Shown here piece by piece: positions 7,168-16,493 of a stretch of DNA of 64,000 nucleotides. The notes under the pieces were generated by a model, which saw nothing but the letters and a program-made list of their open reading frames with translations, ran no database searches and was not told the DNA's origin. Made by a program: the position numbers and the translations under genes. How positions within the stretch are numbered: the first letter of the stretch is position 1; each line of letters begins with the position of its first letter. Source of the DNA: Paraburkholderia metrosideri. GTDB taxonomy: Bacteria > Pseudomonadota > Gammaproteobacteria > Burkholderiales > Burkholderiaceae. The stretch covers positions 62,001 through 126,000 of the forward strand of contig NZ_CAJHCP010000012.1 of NCBI RefSeq assembly GCF_904848625.1, written 5' to 3'.

Positions 7168-9909
7168 TCAATGCGCTTCTTCCCAGTTCAGACCGGCGCC
7201 CACTTCGGCGACCAGCGGCACTTTCAGCTGGGCGACACCGCACATCAGTTCCGGCAGACGTTTGCGCACTTCAGACAATTCCGCATCCGGCACTTCGAGG
7301 ATCAGTTCATCGTGTACCTGCATGATCATGCGCGTGCCGATCTTCGACTCTTCGATCCACTTCTGCACCGCGATCATCGACAGCTTGATCAGATCGGCGG
7401 CCGTGCCTTGCATCGGCGCGTTAATGGCGGCGCGCTCGGCGCCCTGACGACGCGGACCATTGCCGCCGTTGATCTCCGGCAACCACAGGCGGCGGCCGAA
7501 TACCGTTTCGACGTAGCCCTTCGCCTTTGCGCTCAGACGCGTTTCTTCCATGTATCGCGCGACGCCCGGATAACGTGCGAAATAACGGTCGATATACATC
7601 TTCGCCGCGTCGCGCGTGATGCCGAGGTTCGCCGCGAGACCGAACGCGCTCATGCCGTAGATCAGCCCGAAGTTGATGACCTTCGCCACACGGCGCTGAT
7701 CGTTCGACACTTCGAGCGGCGTCACGCTGAAGATTTCCGCGGCGGTCGCGCGGTGAATGTCTTCACCCTGCGAGAACGCACGCAGCAACGATTCGTCGCC
7801 GGAAATATGCGCCATGATGCGCAATTCGATCTGCGAATAATCCGCGGACACCAGCTTGTGTCCAGGCGGTGCAATGAACGCTTCACGAATACGACGGCCT
7901 TCGCCGGTACGCACGGGGATGTTCTGCAAATTCGGATCGTTCGATGCAAGACGCCCCGTCACCGCAACGGCTTGCGCATAGTTCGTATGCACGCGGCCCG
8001 TTTGCACGTTGACCATGCGCGGGAGCTTGTCTGTGTAAGTCGACTTCAGCTTCGACAGACCACGATGTTCGAGCAGAATCTTCGGCAGCGGATAATCTTC
8101 TGCGAGCTTTTGCAGCACTTCTTCGTCGGTGGACGGCGCGCCGCTCGGCGTCTTCTTGATCACCGGCAATTCCAGCTTCTCGAAGAAAATCTGTCCGATC
8201 TGTTTGGGTGAACCGAGATTGAATTCGCCGCCGGCCAGCACATACGCTTCGCTTTCCAACTGGATCAGACGCGTGGCGATTTCGCTGCTTTGCGCGCGCA
8301 ATTTGTCAGCGTCGATCAGCACGCCGGTGCGTTCCATCTTGCGCAAAACACGCGACGTGGGCACCTCGATCGCCTGGTACACATGATCGAGCGCCTTCTC
8401 GGCAGCCACTTGCGGATACATCGCCTGATGCAGACGCAACGTAATGTCGGCGTCTTCCGCCGCGTATTCGGCGGCCTGTTCGAGCGCGACTTCGTCGAAG
8501 CCGATCTGCGATGCGCCCTTGCCCGCGACCTCTTCGTACTTGATCGTCTTCATGCCGAGATGGCGCAGCGCGAGACTGTCCATATCATGCGTGCGATGCG
8601 ATTCGAGCACGTACGATTGCAACAGCGTGTCGTGTTCGATGCCGTGCATTTCGATGCCGTAGTTCGCCAGCACCTGCTCGTCGTATTTCAGATGCTGCCC
8701 GACCTTCTTGCGATCGGCGCTTTCGAGCCACGGCTTGAGCTTCGCGAGCACTTCGTCGCGCGGAAGTTGCACCGGCGCGTCCGGGCCGCGATGCGCGACC
8801 GGCACGTAGGCGGCACGGCCCGGTTCGACGGAGAACGACAGACCCACGATCTGCGCGGTCATCGGATCGAGCGACGTGGTTTCGGTGTCGAAGGAGGTGA
8901 TCTCGGCCGCGTTGATTTTTTCGAGCCACGCGTCGAACTGCTCCCACGTCTGCACGGTGTCGTAGTGCTTCTCGTGATCCACCGACAGCGCCGGCGGCAC
9001 GTCCGTTTCCGGACCTTCGACCGCGTCGGCGATTTCGACTTCGCGCAGCCAGGTCTTGAAGCCGTGCCGCGTGAACACGTCGCGCAATTCCTCGCGCGAT
9101 TCCGGCCGGCTTTCCAGGCTCTCTTCAATCGACACGATATGGTCGGTCATATTGCAATTGCGCTCGACGGTGACGAGTTTGCGCGCCATCGGCAAAAAGT
9201 CGAGAGCCCGTCGCAGATTGTCTCCTACCGCACCTTTTATCTCGTCCGCATGTGCGACGATGCCATCTAGCGAGTCAAATTGCGTGAGCCATTTGAGCGC
9301 GGTTTTCGGCCCGCATTTATCGACGCCCGGCACGTTGTCGACGGTATCGCCGATCAGCGACAGGTAGTCGATGATGCGCTCCGGCGGTACGCCGAACTTG
9401 GCGATCACGCCGGCGCGGTCGAGCTTTTCGTTCGTCATCGTATTGATGAGGGTGACATGATCCGACACGAGCTGCGCCAGATCCTTGTCCCCAGTCGACA
9501 CGATCACGTTCATGCCGCGCTTCTCGGCTTCGGTGCTGAGCGTGCCGATCACGTCGTCGGCCTCGACGCCTTCGATCATCAGCAACGGCCAGCCGAGCGC
9601 ACGCACGGCCACATGAATCGGTTCGATCTGACGCGACAGATCGTCCGGCATCGACGGGCGGTTCGCCTTATAGTCGGGATACCAGTCGTCGCGAAATGTT
9701 TTGCCCTTGGCGTCGAACACGCACGCGCTATACTCTGCTGTGACTTCCTTGCGCATGCGCCGCAGCATGTTGATCATTCCGTAGAGCGCACCCGTTGGAC
9801 CACCATCGGGGCCACGGAGATCTGGCATCGCATGGTAGGCCCGGTACAGATAACTCGAACCGTCGACCAATAGCAGGGTCTTACCTTCAAGGCTTCGTTC
9901 TTCAGGCAT
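7168..9909 (-). CDS. polA: DNA polymerase I
   Basis: The 913-residue replication and repair polymerase fills gaps and removes RNA primers. Its domains in order are: a 5'-3' nuclease (about 1-300, LLLVDGSSYLYRAYHA and the metal-site region GVEADDVIGT); a 3'-5' proofreading exonuclease (about 330-520) with FDTETTSLDP and AAEDADITLRLH, so the acidic residues look intact; and the polymerase domain with motif A DYSQIELR, motif B RRVAKVINFGLIYG and motif C QVHDELILEV. Length is close to E. coli Pol I (928). The ATG at 9909 faces the LOG gene ATG at 9911 with one base between them, so its promoter must lie within the neighbouring coding sequence. Confidence 0.97.
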   Translation of the reverse strand: MPEERSLEGKTLLLVDGSSYLYRAYHAMPDLRGPDGGPTGALYGMINMLRRMRKEVTAEYSACVFDAKGKTFRDDWYPDYKANRPSMPDDLSRQIEPIHVAVRALGWPLLMIEGVEADDVIGTLSTEAEKRGMNVIVSTGDKDLAQLVSDHVTLINTMTNEKLDRAGVIAKFGVPPERIIDYLSLIGDTVDNVPGVDKCGPKTALKWLTQFDSLDGIVAHADEIKGAVGDNLRRALDFLPMARKLVTVERNCNMTDHIVSIEESLESRPESREELRDVFTRHGFKTWLREVEIADAVEGPETDVPPALSVDHEKHYDTVQTWEQFDAWLEKINAAEITSFDTETTSLDPMTAQIVGLSFSVEPGRAAYVPVAHRGPDAPVQLPRDEVLAKLKPWLESADRKKVGQHLKYDEQVLANYGIEMHGIEHDTLLQSYVLESHRTHDMDSLALRHLGMKTIKYEEVAGKGASQIGFDEVALEQAAEYAAEDADITLRLHQAMYPQVAAEKALDHVYQAIEVPTSRVLRKMERTGVLIDADKLRAQSSEIATRLIQLESEAYVLAGGEFNLGSPKQIGQIFFEKLELPVIKKTPSGAPSTDEEVLQKLAEDYPLPKILLEHRGLSKLKSTYTDKLPRMVNVQTGRVHTNYAQAVAVTGRLASNDPNLQNIPVRTGEGRRIREAFIAPPGHKLVSADYSQIELRIMAHISGDESLLRAFSQGEDIHRATAAEIFSVTPLEVSNDQRRVAKVINFGLIYGMSAFGLAANLGITRDAAKMYIDRYFARYPGVARYMEETRLSAKAKGYVETVFGRRLWLPEINGGNGPRRQGAERAAINAPMQGTAADLIKLSMIAVQKWIEESKIGTRMIMQVHDELILEVPDAELSEVRKRLPELMCGVAQLKVPLVAEVGAGLNWEEAH

Positions 9910-9910
9910 T

Positions 9911-10654
9911 ATGACTAAGAGAAAAGTGATTCCGAGCCTGCGATCACTCGCAGATCAAGAGCGCGCAACGGCCAAGAAGGCCCGCGCATCGTGGCAGATG
10001 TTCACGATTATGGCAGAGTTTATCGAGGCGACCGAGTACCTCTCGGAGATTCGCCCCGCTGTCAGCATCTACGGTTCAGCGCGCCTGAAACCGAACTCGC
10101 CGTACTACAAACTCGCCACGCAAATCGCGCGCAAGTTGTCGGACGCGGGCTTCGCGGTCATCTCGGGCGGCGGCCCCGGCATCATGGAAGCGGCCAACAA
10201 GGGCGCACATGCGGGCAAGGCGCCGTCGGTGGGTCTGAATATCGAGCTGCCGCACGAGCAATCCGGCAATCAGTGGCAGGACATCTCGTTGCGCTTCCGC
10301 CATTTCTTCACGCGCAAGGTCACGTTCGTGAAGAACTCCGACGCGGTCATCGTGATGCCGGGCGGTTTCGGCACGCTCGACGAACTCGCCGAAGTGCTCA
10401 CGCTGATTCAAACGAAGAAGTCGCGCCACGTGCCGATCATTCTCGTAGGCGCCGAGTTCTGGGAAGGTCTGCTCGCGTGGTTCAAGAATTCGCTCACGCC
10501 GATGGGCCTGATCAATCCGACCGACATGGACTTGATGCAGGTGATCGACGATCCGGATCAGGTGCTCGAAGCGGTGCTGAAGTTCTATGAAGACCGTGAA
10601 GAGACCGAGCCGCAACCAACCAAGTCGGATGAAGACCGGATGTTTTATCTGTGA
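9911..10654 (+). CDS. LOG-family protein (nucleoside 5'-monophosphate phosphoribohydrolase type)
   Basis: The 247-residue protein belongs to the Rossmann-fold LOG family (TIGR00730), once mis-named lysine decarboxylases. Plant and some bacterial members release cytokinin bases from their nucleotide. The family motifs are SGGGPGIMEAANKGA (near residue 85) and PGGFGTLDE (near residue 152). The protein is longer than plant LOG, with an N-terminal helical extension containing WQMFTIMAEFIEATEYL. Whether it makes cytokinins or is a general nucleotide phosphoribohydrolase cannot be told. It is divergent from polA with start codons one base apart and only a weak AGG upstream. It ends at a strong terminator. 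Confidence 0.87.
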   Translation: MTKRKVIPSLRSLADQERATAKKARASWQMFTIMAEFIEATEYLSEIRPAVSIYGSARLKPNSPYYKLATQIARKLSDAGFAVISGGGPGIMEAANKGAHAGKAPSVGLNIELPHEQSGNQWQDISLRFRHFFTRKVTFVKNSDAVIVMPGGFGTLDELAEVLTLIQTKKSRHVPIILVGAEFWEGLLAWFKNSLTPMGLINPTDMDLMQVIDDPDQVLEAVLKFYEDREETEPQPTKSDEDRMFYL

Positions 10655-10733
10655 GGTTGAGAGGCTGCTGGAATGCGCTTGTTTGCTCCCCTGGCGCAAA
10701 GTGAGCATGCGGTAAGCACGGCAAGCAGGCTCT

Positions 10734-10766
10734 AACGGGCAACCAGGTTCTGGTTGCCCGTTTTCG
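10734..10766 (+). terminator. Rho-independent terminator after the LOG gene
   Basis: AACGGGCAACCAG and CTGGTTGCCCGTT form a perfect 13-bp stem with a 3-base loop, followed by TTTCG. It is 80 bases after the stop codon. Confidence 0.93.
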
Positions 10767-10910
10767 TTTCAACGGCGCTCAGGCGTGACGCAAAGGCCGC
10801 CCATTTCAGTTTGCCAGGCCATCAGCAGCACCGCGTCGCACTCAAAAAATCCTTCCGCTCGCCGGCCATTCGGCGCTAACCTCCTGAGCTTGAACCGGAA
10901 GCTCAGCGAC

Positions 10911-11480
10911 ATGAATCACGATCTCACTTCGTCCGAACCCGCACTGGCACCTACGCCTACGCTGCGGCAAATTTTCGGCGGCTTTCTCGGCCTTGGGCTG
11001 ATCTCTTTTGGCGGCGCACTGCCGCTCGCGCGCCGCGCACTGGTCGAACAGCGCCGCTGGCTAAGTGCCGACGAATTCACCGACCTGCTCGGCCTATGCC
11101 AATTCCTGCCGGGCGGCAACGTGATCAATCTCTCCGTGGCCATGGGGATGCGCTTTCGTGGTGTGCCTGGCGCGTTGGCCGGCCTGCTGGGCCTGATCGC
11201 AGGGCCTTCGCTGGTGGTGATCGGACTCGGCGTGTTGTATGAACGCACGCAAAACGATCCGCACATTCGTCATCTGTTCGCGGGCCTTGCCGCTGCGGCT
11301 GCGGGCCTGTTGATCTCGATGGCCGTCAAGATCGTGCTGCCGTTGCGCAATAAACCGCTGGCCGCGCTGATCGCGGCGCTCGGTTTCGTCGCGATTGCTG
11401 TTTTGCGATTACCGCTTCTGCCGACCATGCTGGTGCTGACGCCGCTCAGCATCTTTATCGCATCGCGGAGCGCGCGGTGA
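10911..11480 (+). CDS. Chromate transporter, N-terminal-type half (short-chain CHR)
   Basis: This 189-residue inner-membrane protein is of the CHR family, which exports chromate. It carries the domain signature FLGLGLISFGGALPLARRAL then FTDLLGLCQFLPGGNVINLSVAMG, followed by four or five hydrophobic segments. I chose ATG at 10911 (MNHDLTSSEP) with GGAAG about 9 bases upstream; an in-frame extension to 10785 looks non-coding. Long-chain ChrA has two such domains in one chain of about 400 residues. Here the second domain is a separate gene overlapping by 4 bases, the bicistronic short-chain arrangement whose products act together. Confidence 0.88.
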   Translation: MNHDLTSSEPALAPTPTLRQIFGGFLGLGLISFGGALPLARRALVEQRRWLSADEFTDLLGLCQFLPGGNVINLSVAMGMRFRGVPGALAGLLGLIAGPSLVVIGLGVLYERTQNDPHIRHLFAGLAAAAAGLLISMAVKIVLPLRNKPLAALIAALGFVAIAVLRLPLLPTMLVLTPLSIFIASRSAR

Positions 11481-12007
11481 ACGATACGCTCATTTCGCTT
11501 GCGGTTATTTTCAGCCAGCTTTCGCTGCTGGCGTTCGGTGGCGGCAATACGATTCTTCCGGAGATGCAACGTCAGGTCGTGGACGTCCATCACTGGATGC
11601 CAGCCAGTGAGTTCAGCGCGTTGTTCGCGCTCGCGCAGGCCGCGCCAGGGCCGAATCTGATGATCGTTACGTTGATCGGCTGGCATGTGGCCGGCTGGTC
11701 AGGGATGCTGGTGACGTCGATCGCGAAGTTCGGACCGTCGTCGATCGTGACGGTCCTCGCGCTGCATGCGTGGGAGCGGTTCAAGGACCGTCCGTGGCGA
11801 CGTTACGCGCAATTGGGTTTGGTGCCGGTAACGGCCGGCATAGTCGCGGCGAGCGCGGCGTTGATCGCCAGGGCGTCGGACCCGACCGCGATTGCGTGGG
11901 CGATCAGCGCGTTCACCGCCGTGATGGCGTTGAAAACGCGGATTCATCCGTTGTGGTTGCTCGCCGTGGGTAGCCTGATCGGGTTGACGGGGTTCGGGCA
12001 GTTCTAG
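11477..12007 (+). CDS. Chromate transporter, C-terminal-type half (short-chain CHR)
   Basis: This 176-residue membrane protein is the partner of the upstream gene. It has the second-domain signature LLAFGGGNTILPEMQRQVV then FALAQAAPGPNLMIVTLIGW and several hydrophobic helices. Translation starts at GTG 11477 inside the preceding stop (GTGA overlap), so the two halves are translationally coupled and probably made in equal amounts. No chrB or other chromate gene is adjacent, so the substrate assignment rests on family membership alone. Confidence 0.87.
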   Translation: MNDTLISLAVIFSQLSLLAFGGGNTILPEMQRQVVDVHHWMPASEFSALFALAQAAPGPNLMIVTLIGWHVAGWSGMLVTSIAKFGPSSIVTVLALHAWERFKDRPWRRYAQLGLVPVTAGIVAASAALIARASDPTAIAWAISAFTAVMALKTRIHPLWLLAVGSLIGLTGFGQF

Positions 12008-12107
12008 CGCGGCAACACGGCTTGCCCTTGCGAAACGAGCACGCCGGCAGCGCGAGCGGCGAGCCGAATCGCGCTCGCCCCTCGCGTGCTAACAAGCCAA
12101 CTCTCGC

Positions 12108-13640
12108 TTACTGGAACGCCACTTCCGCAAAACTACGCAGCTTCCGGCTATGCAAGCGATGCAGCCCATTCATCCGCAGCAACTCCATCGCCTTCACGCC
12201 GATCTGCAAATGCTGATCGACCTGCGCGCGATAAAACTGATCCGCCATGCCAGGCAATTTCAGTTCGCCATGCAAGGGCTTGTCCGACACGCAGAGTAAG
12301 GTGCCGTAAGGCACGCGGAAACGGAAGCCGTTTGCGGCAATCGTCGCGCTTTCCATGTCGAGCGCAATCGCGCGGCTTTGCGACAGCCGCTGCACCGGCT
12401 CGCGATGATCGCGCAACTCCCAGTTGCGGTTATCGACACTCGCCACCGTACCCGTGCGCATCACGCGCTTCAACTCGGCACCGTCCAGTTGCGTGACCTG
12501 CGCGACCGCGCGCTCCAGCGCGACCTGCACTTCAGCGAGTGCCGGAATCGGCACCCACAGCGGCAAATCGTCGTCGAGCACATGGTCCTCGCGGACATAA
12601 CCGTGCGCGAGCACGTAGTCGCCCAGACGCTGTGTATTACGCAGGCCCGCGCAGTGACCGAGCATGATCCACGCATGCGGACGCAGCACGGCAATGTGAT
12701 CGGTAATCGTCTTCGCGTTCGACGGCCCGACGCCGATATTGACCATCGTGATACCGCTGCCGTCCGCGCGCTTCAGGTGATACGCGGGCATCTGCGGCAG
12801 ACGCGGCGGTGCCGAACCTTCCTGCGATTGCTCGCCGAGATTTTCGTTGTACGTGACGACATCGCCCGGTTCGACAAACGACGTGTATTCGCTGCGATAG
12901 GCACGCAATTCGGCGTCGTCGGTATGGGCCATCATCGTGCGGCCGAGCTTGACGAACTCGTCGATATAAAACTGGTAGTTCGTGTACAGCACGTAATTCT
13001 GGCAGTGCGTGGGCGACGTAGCGGTGTAATGCTTCAGCCGATGCAGCGAGAAATCGACCCGCGCCGCCGTGAACAGCGCAAGCGGATGCGGCTCGCCCGG
13101 CGCCGGTTCATACGTGCCGTTGACAATGCGGTCGTCGAGCAACGCGAGGTCCGGCGTGTCGAACACGTCGCGCATCAGGAACAGGCGCTCGCGGTCGAGA
13201 TCGCCTTCAAGATGGATGCCTTCCGCGAACGCGAAATGAATCGGAATAGGCTGATCCGACACACCCACTTCGATCTTCACATGATGGTTTTTCGCCAGCA
13301 AACGCAACTGCTCGCGGTAGTAGTCGCCGAACAGATCGGGCCGCGTCACGGTCGTTTCGAACTCGCCGGGCCCCGCAACAAAACCATACGAGCGACGCGA
13401 GTCGATATGCGTGTTGACCTCGGTACACACGCGCACGAACGGATAACACGCACGCACGCGGCGCTCGAACAATTCGTTGCGGCGATAGCGCGCGAATGCG
13501 TCGCGCAAAAACGACGTGTTCGCTTCGTAAATGGCCGAGAGACGGGTGACGGCCTCGGTCGCGTCGTCGAACGATTCAGTTGGGAAGCTGTTGGCAGGAG
13601 TTTGCACTGCGCGTTGATTGGTATCGTTCTTCATCTTCAT
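12108..13640 (-). CDS. amn: AMP nucleosidase
   Basis: The enzyme hydrolyses AMP to adenine and ribose-5-phosphate and helps set adenylate levels. At 510 residues it is slightly longer than the E. coli protein (484). The N-terminal regulatory domain (about 20-190) precedes the nucleoside-phosphorylase-fold catalytic half. That half shows the nucleoside-binding motif DMESATIAANGFRFRVPYGT and CVSDKPLHGE near residue 445, and GHCAGLRNTQRLGDYV near residue 340. ATG at 13640 has AGGGG just upstream. An alternative ATG lies two codons in. It is convergent with the chromate transporter pair and divergent from the DUF2782 gene. Confidence 0.93.
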   Translation of the reverse strand: MKMKNDTNQRAVQTPANSFPTESFDDATEAVTRLSAIYEANTSFLRDAFARYRRNELFERRVRACYPFVRVCTEVNTHIDSRRSYGFVAGPGEFETTVTRPDLFGDYYREQLRLLAKNHHVKIEVGVSDQPIPIHFAFAEGIHLEGDLDRERLFLMRDVFDTPDLALLDDRIVNGTYEPAPGEPHPLALFTAARVDFSLHRLKHYTATSPTHCQNYVLYTNYQFYIDEFVKLGRTMMAHTDDAELRAYRSEYTSFVEPGDVVTYNENLGEQSQEGSAPPRLPQMPAYHLKRADGSGITMVNIGVGPSNAKTITDHIAVLRPHAWIMLGHCAGLRNTQRLGDYVLAHGYVREDHVLDDDLPLWVPIPALAEVQVALERAVAQVTQLDGAELKRVMRTGTVASVDNRNWELRDHREPVQRLSQSRAIALDMESATIAANGFRFRVPYGTLLCVSDKPLHGELKLPGMADQFYRAQVDQHLQIGVKAMELLRMNGLHRLHSRKLRSFAEVAFQ

Positions 13641-13833
13641 GTGCCCCTATTGATGAGACGACATTACCACGGAACCTGTGATCGCCAAATGACCTGGCGG
13701 CGTTGCAACACATGTCACGGCGGCCCGGCAAGATTGCGGGCACATCGCGTGAAAGCGGCGCAAAATAAGGCGATCGCGCCCCGTACGCCAGGCTGGATTT
13801 GCTAGAATCGGGGCACCAAATCGGAGAATCACC

Positions 13834-14229
13834 ATGAAGCCGCTCCTTCCCGTCGCCGTTGCACTGGCCCTCGCCTTTGGCAACGCCGCGATGGCTGCCC
13901 AGCCTGTCGACGACACGCCCTCGCCAGACGCTCCTCAGTCCGCCAACGAGCGGGCCGGTCTGCCCGACCTGGCGAAGATCAATCGTCCGGCCGCCGAGGT
14001 CAGTTCGAAGGTCGAAATCAACGTGCCGCGTACGCCGAGCTTTCAGGAGACCAGCCCCAATGGCACTGAAATCACCGAGTATCGCGACAAGGGCAAGCCG
14101 GTTGAAATCAACGTGAAGTCGAATTTCGGCACGCGTTACCAGATGAGCGCGCCCGCCGACACGTCGCCTACGGTGCGCGACAATGGCCGGGCGAGCACGC
14201 GTTTGCCGTCGGTCCATTTGAGTTATTGA
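13834..14229 (+). CDS. Exported DUF2782-like protein
   Basis: This 131-residue protein of unknown function has a clear signal peptide (MKPLLPVAVALALAFGNAAMAA), so the mature part is periplasmic or membrane-associated. The C-terminal half has the pattern ITEYRDKGKPVEINVKSNFGTRYQM. This fits DUF2782 (E-YR--G---I-V----G--Y-M), a family commonly encoded just upstream of thrB in beta- and gammaproteobacteria. ATG at 13834 has GGAGA at 13823-13827, a good Shine-Dalgarno. The next gene, thrB, is 291 bases away. The domain call is from pattern memory and is moderately sure; the function is not known. Confidence 0.7.
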   Translation: MKPLLPVAVALALAFGNAAMAAQPVDDTPSPDAPQSANERAGLPDLAKINRPAAEVSSKVEINVPRTPSFQETSPNGTEITEYRDKGKPVEINVKSNFGTRYQMSAPADTSPTVRDNGRASTRLPSVHLSY

Positions 14230-14520
14230 TTCAGGCTGGGGTGACGGCCCGGCGTGGCCGTCGTCCCGGTGTCGTGAGGGTCGCGAAGCGGCGGCCGGGT
14301 TTTTCAACCGGTTTTGCGGGGCTTCATGCGGGCGAAATGGCATTGATATGCAACGCTCGCCAGCGACACCGTAATCGGGCATCTGCTCGACAGCGTTTTC
14401 CTCGCCGTATTGCCACAGCATTTGCTAACCGCATCTGCCGCCGCCATCGCCACCGAATTTGCCTCAAATCGCACTGGCCGCACCGCGCCAGCCCGACCAA
14501 CCTGATCTGACGTTTCCCGC
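14230..14520. other. Intergenic region between DUF2782 gene and thrB
   Basis: These 291 bases hold no supported gene. A short GC hairpin (GACGGCC at 14243-14249 with GGCCGTC at 14256-14262) follows the DUF2782 stop but has no T run, so it is at best a weak or Rho-assisted terminator. No clear promoter for thrB was seen. Confidence 0.5.
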
Positions 14521-15516
14521 ATGGCTGTCTTCACCGCTGTCAACGAACCCCAACTAGCAGAATGGATGCGTCACTACGATCTCGGCGATGTCGTCGGGTT
14601 TCGCGGCATTTCATCCGGTATTGAAAACAGCAACTTCTTTCTGACGACGACGCGCGGCGAATACGTCCTGACGATTTTCGAAAAGCTGACGGCTGAACAA
14701 CTGCCCTTCTACCTCGACCTGATGCGCCATCTGGCCGCGCATCGCGTGCCGGTCCCAGACCCGATGCCACGCGAAGACGGTGCGTTGTTCGGCATGCTGC
14801 TGGGCAAACCCGCCGCGATCGTCACCAAGCTCGAAGGCGCGCCGGAAATGGCGCCGGGCATCGAACACTGCATCGAGGTCGGGCAAATGCTGGCGCGCAT
14901 GCATCTGGCGGGGCGCGATTACACCGGTTATCAACCGAATCTGCGCAGTCTGCCGTGGTGGCGTGAAACCGTGCCGACCGTGCTGCCGTTTCTGGAAGGC
15001 GCGCAACGCGATCTGTTGTCGTCCGAACTCGCGTATCAGGAAGCCTTTTTCGCCTCTGCCGATTACGCCGCCTTGCCCGAAGGCCCGTGCCACGCTGACC
15101 TGTTCCGCGACAATGCGATGTTCGCGCATGCTGCGCCGGAATCGGGCCACGAAGTGCGCCTCGGCGGCTTCTTCGATTTCTATTTCGCCGGTTGCGACAA
15201 GTGGCTGTTCGACGTCGCGGTGACGGTCAACGACTGGTGCGTCGACCTCGCCACGGGCAAGCTGGACGAAGCGCGCACCGAAGCGATGCTGCGCGCATAC
15301 CAGACCGTGCGCCCGTTCACCGCTGAAGAAAATCGTCACTGGGGCGATATGCTGCGAGCCGGCGCGTACCGCTTCTGGGTCTCGCGTCTGTATGATTTTC
15401 ACCTGCCGCGTGCGGCCGAGCTGCTCAAACCGCACGACCCGGGCCATTTCGAGCGCATTTTGCGCGAACGCCTGTCCGGCGTTCCACATCCAGGCATTCA
15501 TACCTCATGCAACTGA
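14521..15516 (+). CDS. thrB: Homoserine kinase (APH-fold ThrB)
   Basis: The enzyme phosphorylates homoserine to O-phosphohomoserine for threonine synthesis. The 331-residue protein belongs to the aminoglycoside-phosphotransferase-fold class of homoserine kinases (TIGR00938), not the GHMP class of E. coli. Evidence is the N-terminal GISSGIENSNFFLTT nucleotide loop, the catalytic loop HADLFRDNAMF near residue 192 and the metal-binding DFYFAGCDKWLFD that follows. ATG at 14521 begins MAVFTAVNEPQLAEWM, a typical start for the family. The stop overlaps the start of the next gene by 10 bases. Confidence 0.92.
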   Translation: MAVFTAVNEPQLAEWMRHYDLGDVVGFRGISSGIENSNFFLTTTRGEYVLTIFEKLTAEQLPFYLDLMRHLAAHRVPVPDPMPREDGALFGMLLGKPAAIVTKLEGAPEMAPGIEHCIEVGQMLARMHLAGRDYTGYQPNLRSLPWWRETVPTVLPFLEGAQRDLLSSELAYQEAFFASADYAALPEGPCHADLFRDNAMFAHAAPESGHEVRLGGFFDFYFAGCDKWLFDVAVTVNDWCVDLATGKLDEARTEAMLRAYQTVRPFTAEENRHWGDMLRAGAYRFWVSRLYDFHLPRAAELLKPHDPGHFERILRERLSGVPHPGIHTSCN

Positions 15517-16313
15517 TCGAAGTCCCCGCGAAAACCGGCTATGTGTGGTTCCGCCAGGGTATCTGGCTGTTCCGCAAGAATCCGCTCGCGTTCCTGACGC
15601 TGTTCTTCACCTATCTGCTGGTGATGACGCTCGTCGCGCAGATTCCGGTCATTGGCGGCGTGTTGCCGCTGGCGTTCATTCCGGGCGTCGCGGTCGGCTT
15701 CATGGCAGCGTGCCGCAATACGATTGCGGGCAAACCGGTGTTCCCGACCATTCTGGTAGACGGTTTTCACTCTTACGGACCGGTCGTCGCCAAACGCCTG
15801 CTGGTGCTCGGGGTGCTTTACGTCGTCGCGATGGGCCTGGTGCTGGCCGGGTCGGCGCTCGCTGACGGCGGCTTGCTGCTGAAGGTCATGCTCGGCGGCG
15901 CGACGATGGACCAGGATGCGATTGCCAACAGCAATATTCCGCTGGCGGTCATCACGGCCTTCGTGTTCTACATTCCAGTGGCAATGATTTTCTGGTTTTC
16001 GCCGATTCTCGCTGCATGGCATGACGTGCCGCCTGTCAAGGCGATGTTCTTCAGCATCGTCAGTTGCTGGCGCAATCGTGGCGCATTTATCGTGTTCGGC
16101 GCACTGTGGTTCGCGGTTGCAATGACGGTATCGCTCGGCCTCTCCACGCTGATGCAGGCGTTGGGCGCCGGAGACTTTGCGTTCGCGATCCTGATGCCGG
16201 CGACCATGATCGTTACGACCATGCTGTATTGCTCGTTTTACGCGACTTATCGCGGTTGCTTCGGCGTGCAGTCGCCCGAAGCACCGGATCTGCCGACTAC
16301 ACCGGCGGCCTGA
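15507..16313 (+). CDS. BPSS1780-family inner-membrane protein
   Basis: This 268-residue polytopic membrane protein is of unknown function. It begins MQLIEVPAKTGYVWFRQGIWLFRKNPLAFLTLF, the conserved N-terminal pattern of the Burkholderia BPSS1780 family, and has about six hydrophobic segments (near residues 25-45, 50-68, 95-115, 140-165, 185-205 and 220-240). The short C-terminal tail is acidic and Pro/Thr-rich. The start overlaps thrB by 10 bases in another frame, so the pair is likely co-translated. No catalytic motif is visible; I cannot assign a transport substrate. Confidence 0.8.
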   Translation: MQLIEVPAKTGYVWFRQGIWLFRKNPLAFLTLFFTYLLVMTLVAQIPVIGGVLPLAFIPGVAVGFMAACRNTIAGKPVFPTILVDGFHSYGPVVAKRLLVLGVLYVVAMGLVLAGSALADGGLLLKVMLGGATMDQDAIANSNIPLAVITAFVFYIPVAMIFWFSPILAAWHDVPPVKAMFFSIVSCWRNRGAFIVFGALWFAVAMTVSLGLSTLMQALGAGDFAFAILMPATMIVTTMLYCSFYATYRGCFGVQSPEAPDLPTTPAA

Positions 16314-16493
16314 GTTGCGGCCTGGGCGGACGCTGCTCTGGCGTCCGCCTTTACTCCTCGTCTGCTCTTGCGGCCTCCGCCGGCTTCCGCCGTCTCTCGC
16401 CCTGGTTCGCTGCACGCTCGTCAATCCGCATCGATTTGCGGCACAATGGTTTGCGCGCAATCCATTTGCACGCTCTTCTATACGAGATGCATC

